64,000 nucleotides of DNA from Streptomyces dioscori (GCF_003024195.1 NZ_KZ679039.1:62001-126000), one strand, 5' to 3'; shown: positions 15,213-23,870, numbered from the stretch's first letter. Notes: generated by a model from the letters alone, not told the origin. Numbers and translations are program-made.

Positions 15213-17339
15213 ATGACGTCAGCCGACCCCGATCGCACCCTCGCCGCCGCCCTCCGCCAAGAGCGTGGCTACCACGACCTCTGCCGTGCCGCCCTCGCCG
15301 CCATGGTCGACGGCGCCCAGGAACACGTCGTCACCGGAGAGGACGTGTCCGCGTCCGGCGCCGATGCCGAAGTGCTCGGGTACGCGCTCCGGAGCCGGGC
15401 GAAGGAGATGCGCGAACTGCCCCAAGGGCCGCTCTTCTTCGGCCGGTTGGACCACCGGACGGACCCGGCGGCCGGCGACCACGCCGGGCAGAGCTACCAC
15501 ATCGGGCGCCGCCGGATCAGCGAGCACCCCGCGGCCCCGCCCCTCGTCGTCGACTGGCGGGCCCCCGTCTCCCGCGCCTTCTACCAGGCGAGTGCTCGCT
15601 CTCCACAAGGTGTGGACGTACGGCGGCGGTTCGGCTGGGCGCCGGGCAGCCTGGGGGATTCGGCCGACCTCACGGGACTTGAGGACGAGCACCTCGACGA
15701 TGCCCGCCCGGAAGCACCCGGCCAGGAGAGCGGCAGCCGCATCCTCACGAGCGAGATCGAGCGCCCCCGCGTCGGCCCCATGCGGGACATCGCGGCGACC
15801 ATCCAGCCGGACCAGGACGACCTCGTACGGGCCGGTCTCGCCGTGTCCGTCTGTGTGCAGGGCGCGCCCGGCACCGGCAAGACGGCTGTGGGGCTGCACC
15901 GGGCCGCGTACCTCCTCTACACCCATCCACAGCGCATCCGGCGCGGTGGACTGCTGATCCTCGGGCCGAACCCCACCTTCCTCTCCTACATCGCGGAGGT
16001 ACTGCCCGCGCTCGGCGAGACCGGTGTGCGGCAGTCGACGATCGGGGACGAGATCGGCCGGCATCCGGTCGCGGGCGAGGACGACGAGAGCACCGCCGTC
16101 GTCAAGCACGACGCCCGCATGGCCGAGGTGTTGCGGCGTGCCCTGTACTCCCGGGTGGATCCGGCGGGTGCCGAGGGTCTTGGCGACCTCGCCGTGCCCG
16201 ACGGTACGTACCGCTGGCGGGTGTCCGCCGGCACGCTCGCGCGGATCGTGGCGGAGGTACGGGCCGAGGAGCCGCCGTACGCCGTCGGACGCGAGCGCGT
16301 ACGGACCCGGGTCGTGCGGAACGTACAGGCGCAGGCCGAACGGCGGGCCGGGCCCCAGCCCAACGCCTGGCTGCGGAAGATCTCCCGGGCGCGGCCCATC
16401 GGCGCGTACGTGGATTCGGTGTGGCCCAAGGTGAGGGCGGAGGAGGTCGTCGCGGAACTGCTCGGCGATCCGCACGCGCTGGCCGCCGCGGCGGACGGGG
16501 TGCTGGACGCGGACGAGCAGAAGACGGTCCTGTGGGCCCGACCGCCGAGGTCGTGGAAGTCCGCCCGCTGGTCCGCGGCCGATCTGGTCCTGCTCGACGA
16601 GGTCGCGGGCCTGATCGAACACCCCGACGGCTACAGCCACTTGGTCGTCGACGAGGCCCAGGACCTGTCGCCCATGGAGTGCCGGGCGATCGGCCGGAGG
16701 GCCGCCTTCGGATCGGTCACGGTCCTCGGTGACCTCGCCCAGGGGACCACACCGTGGGCCGCGCGGGAGTGGGCCGAACTGCTCGCGCACCTGGGGAAGC
16801 CCGAGACGTCGGTCGTGCCCTTGACCACCGGTTTCCGGGTGCCCGAGGCGGTGGTCGAACTGGCGAACCGCGTGCTGGCCGAACTGGACGTGGGGGTGCC
16901 ACCGGGGCGCTCCCTGCGCAAGGACGGCGAGCTGCGGATCCGCCCGACGAACCCCTCGGACGTGCTGCGGGAGACGGCGGAGTGCGTCCGCCGCGCGCTC
17001 ACCCACGAGGGGTCCGTCGGGGTCATCACCGCCGACCCGGACGTCGTACGGGTGCGGGAGTCGCTCGCTGCCGCCGGGATCGAGGCCGCCGAGGTGGACC
17101 AACTGAACGCCAGAGTCACGGTGTTGGGGGCCGGTGTCGCGAAGGGGCTCGAATACGACCACGTGGTCGCCGTGGAACCGGCCGCGATCGCGGAGGACCA
17201 CGGGACAGGAACAGGGGTGGGAGCAGGAACAGGGGAAGGGGCCGGTGGGGGGCGGGGGCTGCGCCGGTTGTACGTCGTCCTGACGCGGGCCGTGTCCAGG
17301 CTGGACGTCGTGCACGCGCGGCCACTGCCGTTCGAGTGA
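15213..17339 (+). CDS. HelD/HelR-type RNA polymerase recycling helicase
   Basis: 708 residues of UvrD/Rep-like superfamily 1. Walker A is GAPGTGKTAVGLH (about residues 216-228), motif II is VVDEAQDLSPME (about 477-488), followed by VLGDLAQGT and a C-terminal VLTRAVSRLDVV. The N-terminal half includes the HelD-type coiled arm and the VDWRAPVSRAFYQA block. HelD proteins use ATP to pull stalled RNA polymerase off DNA, and the actinobacterial HelR branch protects against rifamycins. TACCCT at 15200-15205 lies 7 nt before the ATG. A Gly-rich insert (GTGTGVGAGTGEGAGGG) precedes the last motif. Class assignment HelD versus HelR is by length and context only. Confidence 0.75.
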   Translation: MTSADPDRTLAAALRQERGYHDLCRAALAAMVDGAQEHVVTGEDVSASGADAEVLGYALRSRAKEMRELPQGPLFFGRLDHRTDPAAGDHAGQSYHIGRRRISEHPAAPPLVVDWRAPVSRAFYQASARSPQGVDVRRRFGWAPGSLGDSADLTGLEDEHLDDARPEAPGQESGSRILTSEIERPRVGPMRDIAATIQPDQDDLVRAGLAVSVCVQGAPGTGKTAVGLHRAAYLLYTHPQRIRRGGLLILGPNPTFLSYIAEVLPALGETGVRQSTIGDEIGRHPVAGEDDESTAVVKHDARMAEVLRRALYSRVDPAGAEGLGDLAVPDGTYRWRVSAGTLARIVAEVRAEEPPYAVGRERVRTRVVRNVQAQAERRAGPQPNAWLRKISRARPIGAYVDSVWPKVRAEEVVAELLGDPHALAAAADGVLDADEQKTVLWARPPRSWKSARWSAADLVLLDEVAGLIEHPDGYSHLVVDEAQDLSPMECRAIGRRAAFGSVTVLGDLAQGTTPWAAREWAELLAHLGKPETSVVPLTTGFRVPEAVVELANRVLAELDVGVPPGRSLRKDGELRIRPTNPSDVLRETAECVRRALTHEGSVGVITADPDVVRVRESLAAAGIEAAEVDQLNARVTVLGAGVAKGLEYDHVVAVEPAAIAEDHGTGTGVGAGTGEGAGGGRGLRRLYVVLTRAVSRLDVVHARPLPFE

Positions 17340-17375
17340 TGCGAGTGATGCGAGTGAGGGGCGGCACGCGGTGGT

Positions 17376-18248
17376 CTAGTGGTCCGGCCCCGCCGACCCT
17401 GTGGGCGCGTCCAGTACGGGGATCAACTGTTCCTCCTCGTACGTCAGATGCGCCTCCAGCGCCGCGGTGAGGCGCTCGACCTCCTCGCGTACGTGCCGGG
17501 GGTCGCCCGGACCCGCCGGGTCCGCGCCGATGACCCGTTTCAGCTCCGCCGTCAGTTCGGCGATCCGCTCGTGTTCCTCGCGCAGGCGGTCGAGGACCGG
17601 GGCTAGCTCCGGGTGGCTGTCGGCCAGGAACGGGAACATGGCGATGTCCTCGCCGGTGTGGTGGTTGTGCAGGCCCTGGCAGAACGTCAGACAGTTGATA
17701 CGGAGCTGGGCGCCGAGCGTGGGACCCGCGTTGCCGATCTCCTTGCGGATCAGGGCGAGTTCGCGCCGGAAGGCGTCGTGGATCAGCTGCACGTACTGGC
17801 CCATCGAGGAGGCGCCGACGTTCGGCGGGCCGTCGCTCGGGACCTCGTGGAGGACGACCACCGGGATCACCCGGCTGGTCCTGGCCTGGTAGTCGGCCCA
17901 GCCGGAGTCGGCCTCGACCGCCCGGGCGAACGCCTCGTCACGCGCGGCGCCCGCCAGGACCTCGGCCGTGGCCTCGTACGTGAACACCCCGCTCTCGACG
18001 GTGACCTGCGGATGCGCGACCAGGTTGTGGAACCAGTCCGGATGCTTCGGAGCGCCGGCGGCCGAGGCGATGACCAGCACGTCTCCGTCTCCGTCGGCGT
18101 AATAGGCGACCGGGGTGGTGTGCCGCTGACCGGAACGGGCTCCCGTGGTGGTCAGGAGGATCAGCCGGGCGCCCTCGAAGGGACCGCCGACCTCCCCGGC
18201 GTTGGCGCGGAATTCCTCGATGATCTGCTGGTTGAAGTCGTTGGGCAT
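17376..18248 (-). CDS. F420-type nitroreductase domain fused to hemerythrin
   Basis: 290 residues. The N-terminal ~140 residues match the deazaflavin (F420)-dependent nitroreductase family (LLTTTGARSGQRHTTPV; HPDWFHNLVAHP). The C-terminal ~150 residues are an HHE hemerythrin domain with its iron ligands visible in HDAF, HNHHTGED, EEHERI and HLTYEEEQLIP. A reductase joined to a di-iron oxygen or NO sensor suggests a redox role. ATG at 18248 is chosen because it starts the conserved domain; a weak GAGAGAAAAG site precedes it. A 13-bp tandem repeat lies just upstream. Confidence 0.8.
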   Translation of the reverse strand: MPNDFNQQIIEEFRANAGEVGGPFEGARLILLTTTGARSGQRHTTPVAYYADGDGDVLVIASAAGAPKHPDWFHNLVAHPQVTVESGVFTYEATAEVLAGAARDEAFARAVEADSGWADYQARTSRVIPVVVLHEVPSDGPPNVGASSMGQYVQLIHDAFRRELALIRKEIGNAGPTLGAQLRINCLTFCQGLHNHHTGEDIAMFPFLADSHPELAPVLDRLREEHERIAELTAELKRVIGADPAGPGDPRHVREEVERLTAALEAHLTYEEEQLIPVLDAPTGSAGPDH

Positions 18249-18267
18249 TCTTTTCTCTCTACTGGAT

Positions 18268-18315
18268 TCATTCCGGTGGATCATTCGGGTGGCTCATTCC
18301 GTTGGTTCACTCCGG
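18268..18315. repeat. 13-bp tandem repeat upstream of the F420/hemerythrin gene
   Basis: Three full units and a partial unit of TCATTCCGGTGGA-like sequence run head to tail at 18268, 18281, 18294 and 18307. They begin 20 bases before the start codon of the minus-strand gene, so they fall in its promoter or leader. They could be a regulator array or a slipped-strand expansion. Confidence 0.6.
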
Positions 18316-18732
18316 AAAAAGGCATGGGGAATCGCCGCGGGGCGAATTGCGACACCGCGCACGGTGGAACCCGCGAACCCGCGGTGAATGGGCGCAGCGG
18401 AACGCGCCGCGGATGCGGTGAGGGAGGGTGATGGCGCGCGGTGAGACGTGGGACTACGCGCGCGAAAGCACACTCGGCGGCAACGTGGTGCAGCACCAAG
18501 TGCGCGTACGTGGTGGGGGCGGCCCTCTGGCCCGCCCGGGCCTCACTCGGAGGCCGGGAACCCTACTGTTTTCTGGCCAATGGCCGACCCGGCAGTCACG
18601 ACGGAAATGTTATGGGAATTCGCGCGTCCAGGCAATGGCGCCAAATGAATCTGTTGTCGCGCAGGCTCTTTTGTCGAGCCGTGACCGGTGCACGGTGGAC
18701 CGCCGGCACCCCTCCGTGGTCGACTCCTTGTC

Positions 18733-19128
18733 ATGAGTCTGTCGGTCGATGTGTACGTGCCTCGCGCGGAGGGCGGCATCGAGGTGCTGGACGTTCCGCC
18801 CGGATGCTCCGACGCGGCGGGCCGGGAGGACTGGCGCACCGAGGTGTGGGGGTCGGAGCCGGTCCGCTCGCTGGGCGCGCGGTTCCTTCCGCGGCTGGCC
18901 ACCGAGGACCTCACCGTGGCACCGGACGAGGTGCCCGCCTTCCTCGCCGAATGCGCTCTTGTCCGTACGCGGTTGGCGCAGATCGCCGACCACATTGCCG
19001 ACCACATCGCCGACCACAGGGCCGACCGCATCGCCGATCACAGGGCCGAGGTGAGCCGCGGCCTGGACAACATCGTGGCCGCGGCCCGGCGGGCGGCGGA
19101 CATCGGGGGCGGGATCATCATCTGGTAG
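18733..19128 (+). CDS. Hypothetical protein with IADH repeats
   Basis: 131 residues, no recognised family. A conserved-looking N-terminal part (MSLSVDVYVPR, WGSEPVRSLGARFLP) precedes an internal tandem repeat of Ile-Ala-Asp-His units (about residues 83-104) from a 12-bp DNA repeat at about 18978-19040. A Gly/Ile C-terminus (GGGIIIW) ends the protein. The repeats probably form a helical arm. The ATG at 18733 lacks a clear ribosome site; the upstream ~480 bp holds no other supported gene. Confidence 0.55.
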   Translation: MSLSVDVYVPRAEGGIEVLDVPPGCSDAAGREDWRTEVWGSEPVRSLGARFLPRLATEDLTVAPDEVPAFLAECALVRTRLAQIADHIADHIADHRADRIADHRAEVSRGLDNIVAAARRAADIGGGIIIW

Positions 19129-19262
19129 CCGACGGCCCGGTCCGGGACGATGTCACGTTCCCGGGCCCGCCGGTGTCTTCATGCCGTTCACGCTTCACGC
19201 TTCACGCCGAACCGGCTTCACGCCGGATTGGAACGGCAGACGTCCGAGGAGGACAAGACACC

Positions 19263-19928
19263 ATGGCACTTCGCATCACGAAGGCGGAACTCCCCGCCGA
19301 GGTCGAGGAAGAGCTGATCAAGCAGTTCGGCGCGGTCCCCGAGCCCTTCGCGGTGACCGCGCACCACCCCGCGGTCGCCCGGGACTCCTCGGAGATGGGC
19401 GGCAAGGTCAACGAATGGGACAGGGCCGACGAGGGTCTCAAGACGTACGCGCACATGGCGGTCGCGTCGCTGGTCGGCTGCGGCTGGTGCCTCGACATCA
19501 ACTACTTCCAGGCGCTGAACAAGGACCTGGACCTCACCAAGGCGAGCCAGGTGCCGCGCTGGCGGGAGTCGGAGGTGTTCACGCCGCTGGAGCGTGACGT
19601 GCTGGAGTACGCCGAGGCCATGACGCACACCCCGCCGACCGTCACCGACGAGCAGTACGCGAGTCTGCTCGACCGGCTCGGCGAGGCGGCCATGGTCGAG
19701 CTGACCGCGTCCGTCGCCTTCGCCAACCTGGCGACCAGGAACAACGCGGCGCACGGGATCAGCTCGCAGGGCTTCTCCGACGCGTGCGGCATCCCGCTGT
19801 CCGCGCGGCCGGTTGCGAGGACGGACACACGGCCGGTTGCGAGGACGGACACACGGCCGGACGTGCTTCCCGCCGAGTCCGGCGTGGCGTCGACGGCCAC
19901 CGGGTCCGGCGCGGTGTCGAGGGCATGA
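19263..19928 (+). CDS. Carboxymuconolactone decarboxylase (AhpD-like) protein
   Basis: 221 residues, ribosome site GAGGAGG before the ATG. The CMD fold carries the Cys pair VGCGWCLDIN (about residues 77-86), resembling the AhpD CxxC redox motif but with Asn in place of the usual His. It overlaps the ECF41 sigma gene by 4 bases (ATGA). CMD-type proteins next to ECF41 sigma factors are the known COE context, in which they are the regulated partner. The C-terminal tail contains two copies of a 24-bp in-frame repeat (19807-19854). Confidence 0.85.
   Translation: MALRITKAELPAEVEEELIKQFGAVPEPFAVTAHHPAVARDSSEMGGKVNEWDRADEGLKTYAHMAVASLVGCGWCLDINYFQALNKDLDLTKASQVPRWRESEVFTPLERDVLEYAEAMTHTPPTVTDEQYASLLDRLGEAAMVELTASVAFANLATRNNAAHGISSQGFSDACGIPLSARPVARTDTRPVARTDTRPDVLPAESGVASTATGSGAVSRA
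19807..19859 (+). repeat. 24-bp in-frame tandem repeat inside the CMD gene
   Basis: Two identical 24-base units (19807-19830 and 19831-19854) and five bases of a third encode a repeated Ala-Arg-Thr-Asp-Thr-Arg-Pro-Val. They lie in the non-conserved C-terminal tail, directly before the sigma-factor start. Confidence 0.8.
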
Positions 19929-20797
19929 CCGGCGACGCCGATCCGTTCGTCGTCCATCGCGCCCTGCTGTTCACGGTGGCCTACGAGATGCTCGGGTCGG
20001 CGGCCGACGCCGAGGACGTACTGCAGGAGTCCTGGCTGCGGTGGGCTGACGTCGACCGGTCGCGGATACATGACCCGAGGGCGTACCTCGTCCGGGTCGT
20101 CACACGGCAGGGACTCAACCGGCTGCGGACGGTGTCGCGCAGCCGGGAGGAGTACGTGGGTGAGTGGCTGCCGGAACCGCTGCTGACCAGCCCCGATGTC
20201 GCCGAGGACGTCGAACTCGCGGAGAGCGTGTCGATCGCGATGCTGACCGTCCTGGAGACGCTCGGGCCCACGGAACGGGCGGTGTTCGTGCTCCGCGAGG
20301 TCTTCGAGATGCCGTACGGCGAGATCGGCGAGGCCATCGGGAAGTCGGCGGCCACGGTGCGGCAGGTCGCACGGCGGGCCCGTGAGCATGTGGCCGCCCG
20401 GCGCCCGCGGGTCCGGGTGAGCCCGTCCGAGCAGCAGGCCGTCGTGGAACGGTTCCTGCTCGCGCTGCGCACCGGGCGGTTGCGGGAGCTGATGGAGGTC
20501 ATGGCGCCGGACGTGGTGCTGGTCGCTGACGGGGGTGGCCTGGTGCCCGCCGCGCCGGCTCCGGTCCACGGGGTCGAACCGGTGTCGGTGCTGCTCGCGC
20601 GCGTGAGTCAGGTGGCGGCGGTGGCCGGGACGACGGCCGTGTGGCTCAACGGCGCACCCGCGGTACGCATCGAGTTCGGCGGTGAGTCGGCCGCGGTGAG
20701 CCTCGTCGTGGAGGACGGGCGGGTCACCCGGATCTACGTGGTCCGGAACCCGCACAAGCTGACACGGCTGGACGAGCCGGCGGAACTCGCCAGGTAG
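19925..20797 (+). CDS. ECF41-family sigma factor with SnoaL-like C-terminal domain
   Basis: 290 residues. Sigma region 2 spans about residues 8-75 and region 4 about 105-160. The linker motif WLPEP (81-85), DGGG (202-205) and NPHK (275-278, usually NPDK) identify group ECF41. Its ~120-residue SnoaL-like extension controls activity in place of an anti-sigma factor. The start ATG 19925 overlaps the CMD stop, so translation is coupled. The partner is likely autoregulated together with it. The expected ECF41 promoter was not located with confidence. Confidence 0.88.
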   Translation: MTGDADPFVVHRALLFTVAYEMLGSAADAEDVLQESWLRWADVDRSRIHDPRAYLVRVVTRQGLNRLRTVSRSREEYVGEWLPEPLLTSPDVAEDVELAESVSIAMLTVLETLGPTERAVFVLREVFEMPYGEIGEAIGKSAATVRQVARRAREHVAARRPRVRVSPSEQQAVVERFLLALRTGRLRELMEVMAPDVVLVADGGGLVPAAPAPVHGVEPVSVLLARVSQVAAVAGTTAVWLNGAPAVRIEFGGESAAVSLVVEDGRVTRIYVVRNPHKLTRLDEPAELAR

Positions 20798-20800
20798 GGC

Positions 20801-20820
20801 GCAAGGCAAGGCAAGGCAAG
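20801..20820. repeat. Pentanucleotide GCAAG repeat
   Basis: Four exact GCAAG copies directly after the ECF41 gene, followed by a near copy. It may be a simple slippage repeat; no hairpin is formed. Confidence 0.7.
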
Positions 20821-20933
20821 GTAACGGACAGGGTCGGCAGGGGGCGGCCTGAGTGTGCCGGCGGGGCTGGGCTGGGCGGGCACGGCGGGGCTGGGCGGTG
20901 GGAATCCGCCGCGCCCCGCCGGAACACCCGCGG

Positions 20934-21836
20934 TCACTCGGTCTTTCGCGCGTGTGTGAAGTCGTAGCCCGCCCAGTGGGTGAGCAGGCGGTAGCCGAGG
21001 CGCTGGTAGAGGGCGTTGCTGGTGGGGTTCGCCAAGTCCGTGAACAGGACGACCTCCTTCGCGCCCGCGGCGAGCGCGGCCCGGCTCACCGCGGCCGTGA
21101 CGGCGCCCGCGTACCCGTGACCGCGCAGGTGGGCCGGGGTGTGGACGACGTCCACCTGCACCTGGCCGCCGATCACGGGGTTCATGCCCGCGACGGAGAC
21201 GGGTGTGCCGTCCGGGGTCTCCCAGAGCGTGTAGGTCTTGTCGGCGTAGCGGGTGCCGGCCCAGGATCCGGCGTCGATGGAGACGTCCTCGCCGGTGGCC
21301 CTGGCGAACTCGCCGCACCAGTGGATGGCCTGGTCGAGGTCCTGCTCGCCCAGCAGCCGGCTCCGGCCCGCCGGGTGCGGATCGGGCGGGGTGAGCGTGC
21401 CGAGGCGGTACAGCCCCAGCCGGGTGTCACGGAGTGTCGGTGTCGCGCCCGTGTGCCGCTGCCAGGCCTTGGCGAAGAGGGCGGCGGTGCCGTCGTCCGC
21501 GCTGACGGCGGGGAGGGAGTGCCCGAGCGCGGCCAGGTGGGCGGCGAGGCCGTCGGCCTGCTCGGGGGTGAGCGGGGTGGGGACCAGCGCGCGGGACGGG
21601 AGCCGGTAGAAGGCGGCGCGGACCTCGCCCGCCTGCTCCAGCAGTCCGAAGAGCGGCGGCTCGACGCCGAAGGCCGCCGCTCCGCGTGCCCGCAGTCGCG
21701 CGGTCCATGTCAGCGGCATGACGTGCAGGCCGGGCCGCGAGCGCAGGAAGCCACCGGCTCGGGCGAGGAAGTCGTCGACATCTTCGGTGAGGTACCAGTT
21801 CTCGTCTTCGCTGAGGTACCAGTCGTCCGGTCGCAT
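20934..21836 (-). CDS. GNAT-family N-acetyltransferase
   Basis: 300 residues. The C-terminal ~130 residues carry the GNAT acetyl-CoA core: VDVVHTPAHLRGHGYAGAV (motif A with the RGxGxA loop) and LFTDLANPTSNALYQRLGY (motif B). The N-terminal half is a degenerate GNAT-like domain, as in tandem-domain acetyltransferases. The start at ATG 21836 (MRPDDWYLSEDENW) has AAGGA 12 bases upstream. Acceptor substrate unknown. Divergent from the XRE regulator. Confidence 0.75.
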   Translation of the reverse strand: MRPDDWYLSEDENWYLTEDVDDFLARAGGFLRSRPGLHVMPLTWTARLRARGAAAFGVEPPLFGLLEQAGEVRAAFYRLPSRALVPTPLTPEQADGLAAHLAALGHSLPAVSADDGTAALFAKAWQRHTGATPTLRDTRLGLYRLGTLTPPDPHPAGRSRLLGEQDLDQAIHWCGEFARATGEDVSIDAGSWAGTRYADKTYTLWETPDGTPVSVAGMNPVIGGQVQVDVVHTPAHLRGHGYAGAVTAAVSRAALAAGAKEVVLFTDLANPTSNALYQRLGYRLLTHWAGYDFTHARKTE

Positions 21837-21935
21837 ACAGGGGCAGTCCTTGGGCGTCGAGGGGTGGGTACGGGCGTCGAGGAGCGGGCGTGGGTGCGGG
21901 TGCGGGGTGAGGGGTTGCAGTGGCGTAGCGCACTT

Positions 21936-21955
21936 TTGCAAGCATGTGCTTGCAA
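21936..21955. promoter_or_regulatory. Perfect 20-bp palindrome upstream of the XRE gene
   Basis: TTGCAAGCA-TG-TGCTTGCAA lies 30 bases before the XRE start codon, between divergent genes. Its symmetry and position fit an operator, perhaps autoregulatory for the HTH protein encoded next to it. Confidence 0.65.
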
Positions 21956-21985
21956 TAGTTAGCGCGTGTGGTGCAGGGTAGGGGC

Positions 21986-22591
21986 ATGGCATCGCTCAAC
22001 GTCGGCAATCTTGGTGAGTATCTGCGGGACCAGCGGCGCAACGCGCAGCTGAGTCTGCGGCAGCTCGCCGAGGCGGCCGGGGTGTCCAATCCGTATCTGA
22101 GCCAGATCGAGCGCGGGCTGCGCAAGCCGAGCGCGGAGGTGTTGCAGCAGGTCGCCAAGGCCCTGCGGATCTCCGCCGAGACGTTGTACGTCCGTGCCGG
22201 GATCCTCGACGCCGAGCGCGACCGGGACGAGGTGGAGACGCGTGCGGTCATCCTCGCCGACCCGACGCTCACCGAGCGGCAGAAGCAGGTGCTGCTCCAG
22301 ATCTACGAGTCCTTCCGCAAGGAGAACGGGTTCGAGATCAAGGCGGCCGAGGACGTCCTGGACGTCCTGGACGCGGAAGGCGTGCCGGACGCGTCGGACC
22401 TGGCGCATGACATGGAGAACATGTCGGACGTGTCGGCCGTCACGCGCGTAACGGACGGCGGGGACACCGTCGTCGACACGGCCCGCGAGGCCGACGGCAG
22501 CGACGCCGACGGCAGCGACGCCGCACAGAAGGACCCGCACGACCAGCGTCACCCGCACGACCAGCACGATCAGCAGTCCTCCGCGAGCTGA
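21986..22591 (+). CDS. XRE-family HTH regulator linked to the HbhA-like gene
   Basis: 201 residues. An XRE helix-turn-helix (about residues 8-65; LRQLAEAAGVSNPYLSQIER) is followed by the conserved segment ADPTLTERQKQVLLQIYESF. The tail is Asp/His/Gln-rich and low-complexity (PHDQRHPHDQHDQQ). The same order (XRE, HbhA, DUF2516) occurs in Mycobacterium tuberculosis Rv0474-Rv0476, as I recall. ATG 21986 gives MASLNVGNL; GTG 21968 is an alternative. The palindrome just upstream suggests self-regulation. Confidence 0.8.
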   Translation: MASLNVGNLGEYLRDQRRNAQLSLRQLAEAAGVSNPYLSQIERGLRKPSAEVLQQVAKALRISAETLYVRAGILDAERDRDEVETRAVILADPTLTERQKQVLLQIYESFRKENGFEIKAAEDVLDVLDAEGVPDASDLAHDMENMSDVSAVTRVTDGGDTVVDTAREADGSDADGSDAAQKDPHDQRHPHDQHDQQSSAS

Positions 22592-22739
22592 CCCGGCCCG
22601 GCATCACGACCGGGCACGGCAGGTCCCGGCACGGTCCCGTGCGGGCCGGCTGGCCGACCGGTCGGCCACGGAGTAACGACAGGCAGACAGACCACACCCT
22701 CACGCTCCACGCGACAGTGATTCCGGGAGGACCATCACC

Positions 22740-23336
22740 ATGGCCATCACCGACGACCTCCGCAAGACCCTCAGCGACCCGACCCCCCTCTACTTCGCCG
22801 CCGGTACGGCCGACCTGGCCATCCAGCAGGCCAAGAAGGTGCCGGGGCTCGTCGAGCAGCTGCGCGCCGAGGCGCCGGCCCGTATCGACGCCGTACGGGG
22901 CATCGACCCGAACGCCGTTCAGGAGAAGGCCACCGCCCGCGCCAAGGAGGCGCAGGAAACCCTCCAGACCCGGGTGAACGGCTTCATCAGCACGCTGGAC
23001 ACCGACCTGAAGAAGATCGGTGAGACGGCTCAGGACTTCGCCCTGCGCGGTGTCGGTGTCGCCGCCGAGTACGCCGTGAAGGCGCGCGAGACCTACGAGA
23101 AGGTCGCCGAGCACGGCGAGCAGACCGTGAAGACCTGGCGCGGCGAGGCTGCCGAGGAGATCGAGGAACTGGCGATCGCCGTCGAGCCGAACCCCGAGCC
23201 GGCCGAGGCCACGATCGCCACGCCCGCCGAGGCCAAGACCGGGCCCGCCCCGGCCAAGAAGGCTCCGGTGAAGAAGGCCCCGGCCGCCCGCAAAACCACC
23301 ACCACGGCCAAGAAGTCGACGCCGCCCGCGAAGTAG
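22740..23336 (+). CDS. HbhA-like surface/heparin-binding protein
   Basis: 198 residues, ribosome site GGGAGG. The N-terminal half begins DLRKTLSDPTPLYFAAGTAD and the middle forms a long amphipathic coiled-coil helix. The C-terminal ~45 residues are a Lys/Ala/Pro tail (KKAPVKKAPAARKTTTTAKK) like the heparin-binding tail of mycobacterial HbhA. In Streptomyces an adhesin role is not established; association with cell poles, lipid inclusions or DNA are alternatives. It follows the XRE gene and precedes DUF2516. Confidence 0.8.
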   Translation: MAITDDLRKTLSDPTPLYFAAGTADLAIQQAKKVPGLVEQLRAEAPARIDAVRGIDPNAVQEKATARAKEAQETLQTRVNGFISTLDTDLKKIGETAQDFALRGVGVAAEYAVKARETYEKVAEHGEQTVKTWRGEAAEEIEELAIAVEPNPEPAEATIATPAEAKTGPAPAKKAPVKKAPAARKTTTTAKKSTPPAK

Positions 23337-23513
23337 TACGCGTACAACGCAGGCCGCGCACGCGAAGAGCACGCACGCGGAGGGCACGCACGCGAAGAGC
23401 GCGTACGCGAAGAGAACGGGTCGGGCACTCCGGGCACTATCGGAGTTCCCGGCCCGTTCTGCGGGTACGGTGACCGCGTAGGGACGACGGACTCGACGAC
23501 GGACTCGACACGG

Positions 23514-23870
23514 GTGGTGGGCAACGTGCTCCTGACGGCATTCGGCGGCCTCATGTGGCTGATCTACACCGCCATGCTGGTACTCGCGGTGGTGGCGCTG
23601 GTCATGGCCGGGCTGGCCCGCGACGACGCCTACCGCGCCGCGAACAAGCAGACCAAGATGTTCTGGCTGATCCTGCTCGGTCTCGCGGTGGCCGTGAACC
23701 TGCTGGTGCCGATGCTCTTCCTGCAGATCGCGTTCCTCGTCGCCACGATCGTCTTCTTCGTGGACGTCAGGCCCGCTCTCCAGCAGGTCTCGGGCGGCGG
23801 CCGGGGTGGCCGCCGGGGTGGCGGCAGCAGCAGCGACGGCCCGTACGGCCCTTACAACGGCGGCCGCTGA
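23514..23870 (+). CDS. DUF2516-family membrane protein
   Basis: 118 residues with two to three hydrophobic helices (about residues 7-33 and 46-90) separated by ARDDAYRAANKQTK, the family's conserved loop. A Gly/Arg/Ser-rich tail follows. It is the Rv0476-type third gene of the XRE-HbhA block. The GTG at 23514 is followed by a second GTG; the exact start is uncertain. It ends before a long bidirectional hairpin. Confidence 0.75.
   Translation: MVGNVLLTAFGGLMWLIYTAMLVLAVVALVMAGLARDDAYRAANKQTKMFWLILLGLAVAVNLLVPMLFLQIAFLVATIVFFVDVRPALQQVSGGGRGGRRGGGSSSDGPYGPYNGGR

Noticed and set aside
15219..17315. A ~700-codon minus-strand frame opposite the helicase
   Set aside because: No domains, His/Arg/Pro-rich, and the plus strand has all helicase motifs.
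18978..19047. The IADH-encoding repeat as a CRISPR array
   Set aside because: Units are 12 bp head to tail without spacers and translate in frame; it is a coding tandem repeat.
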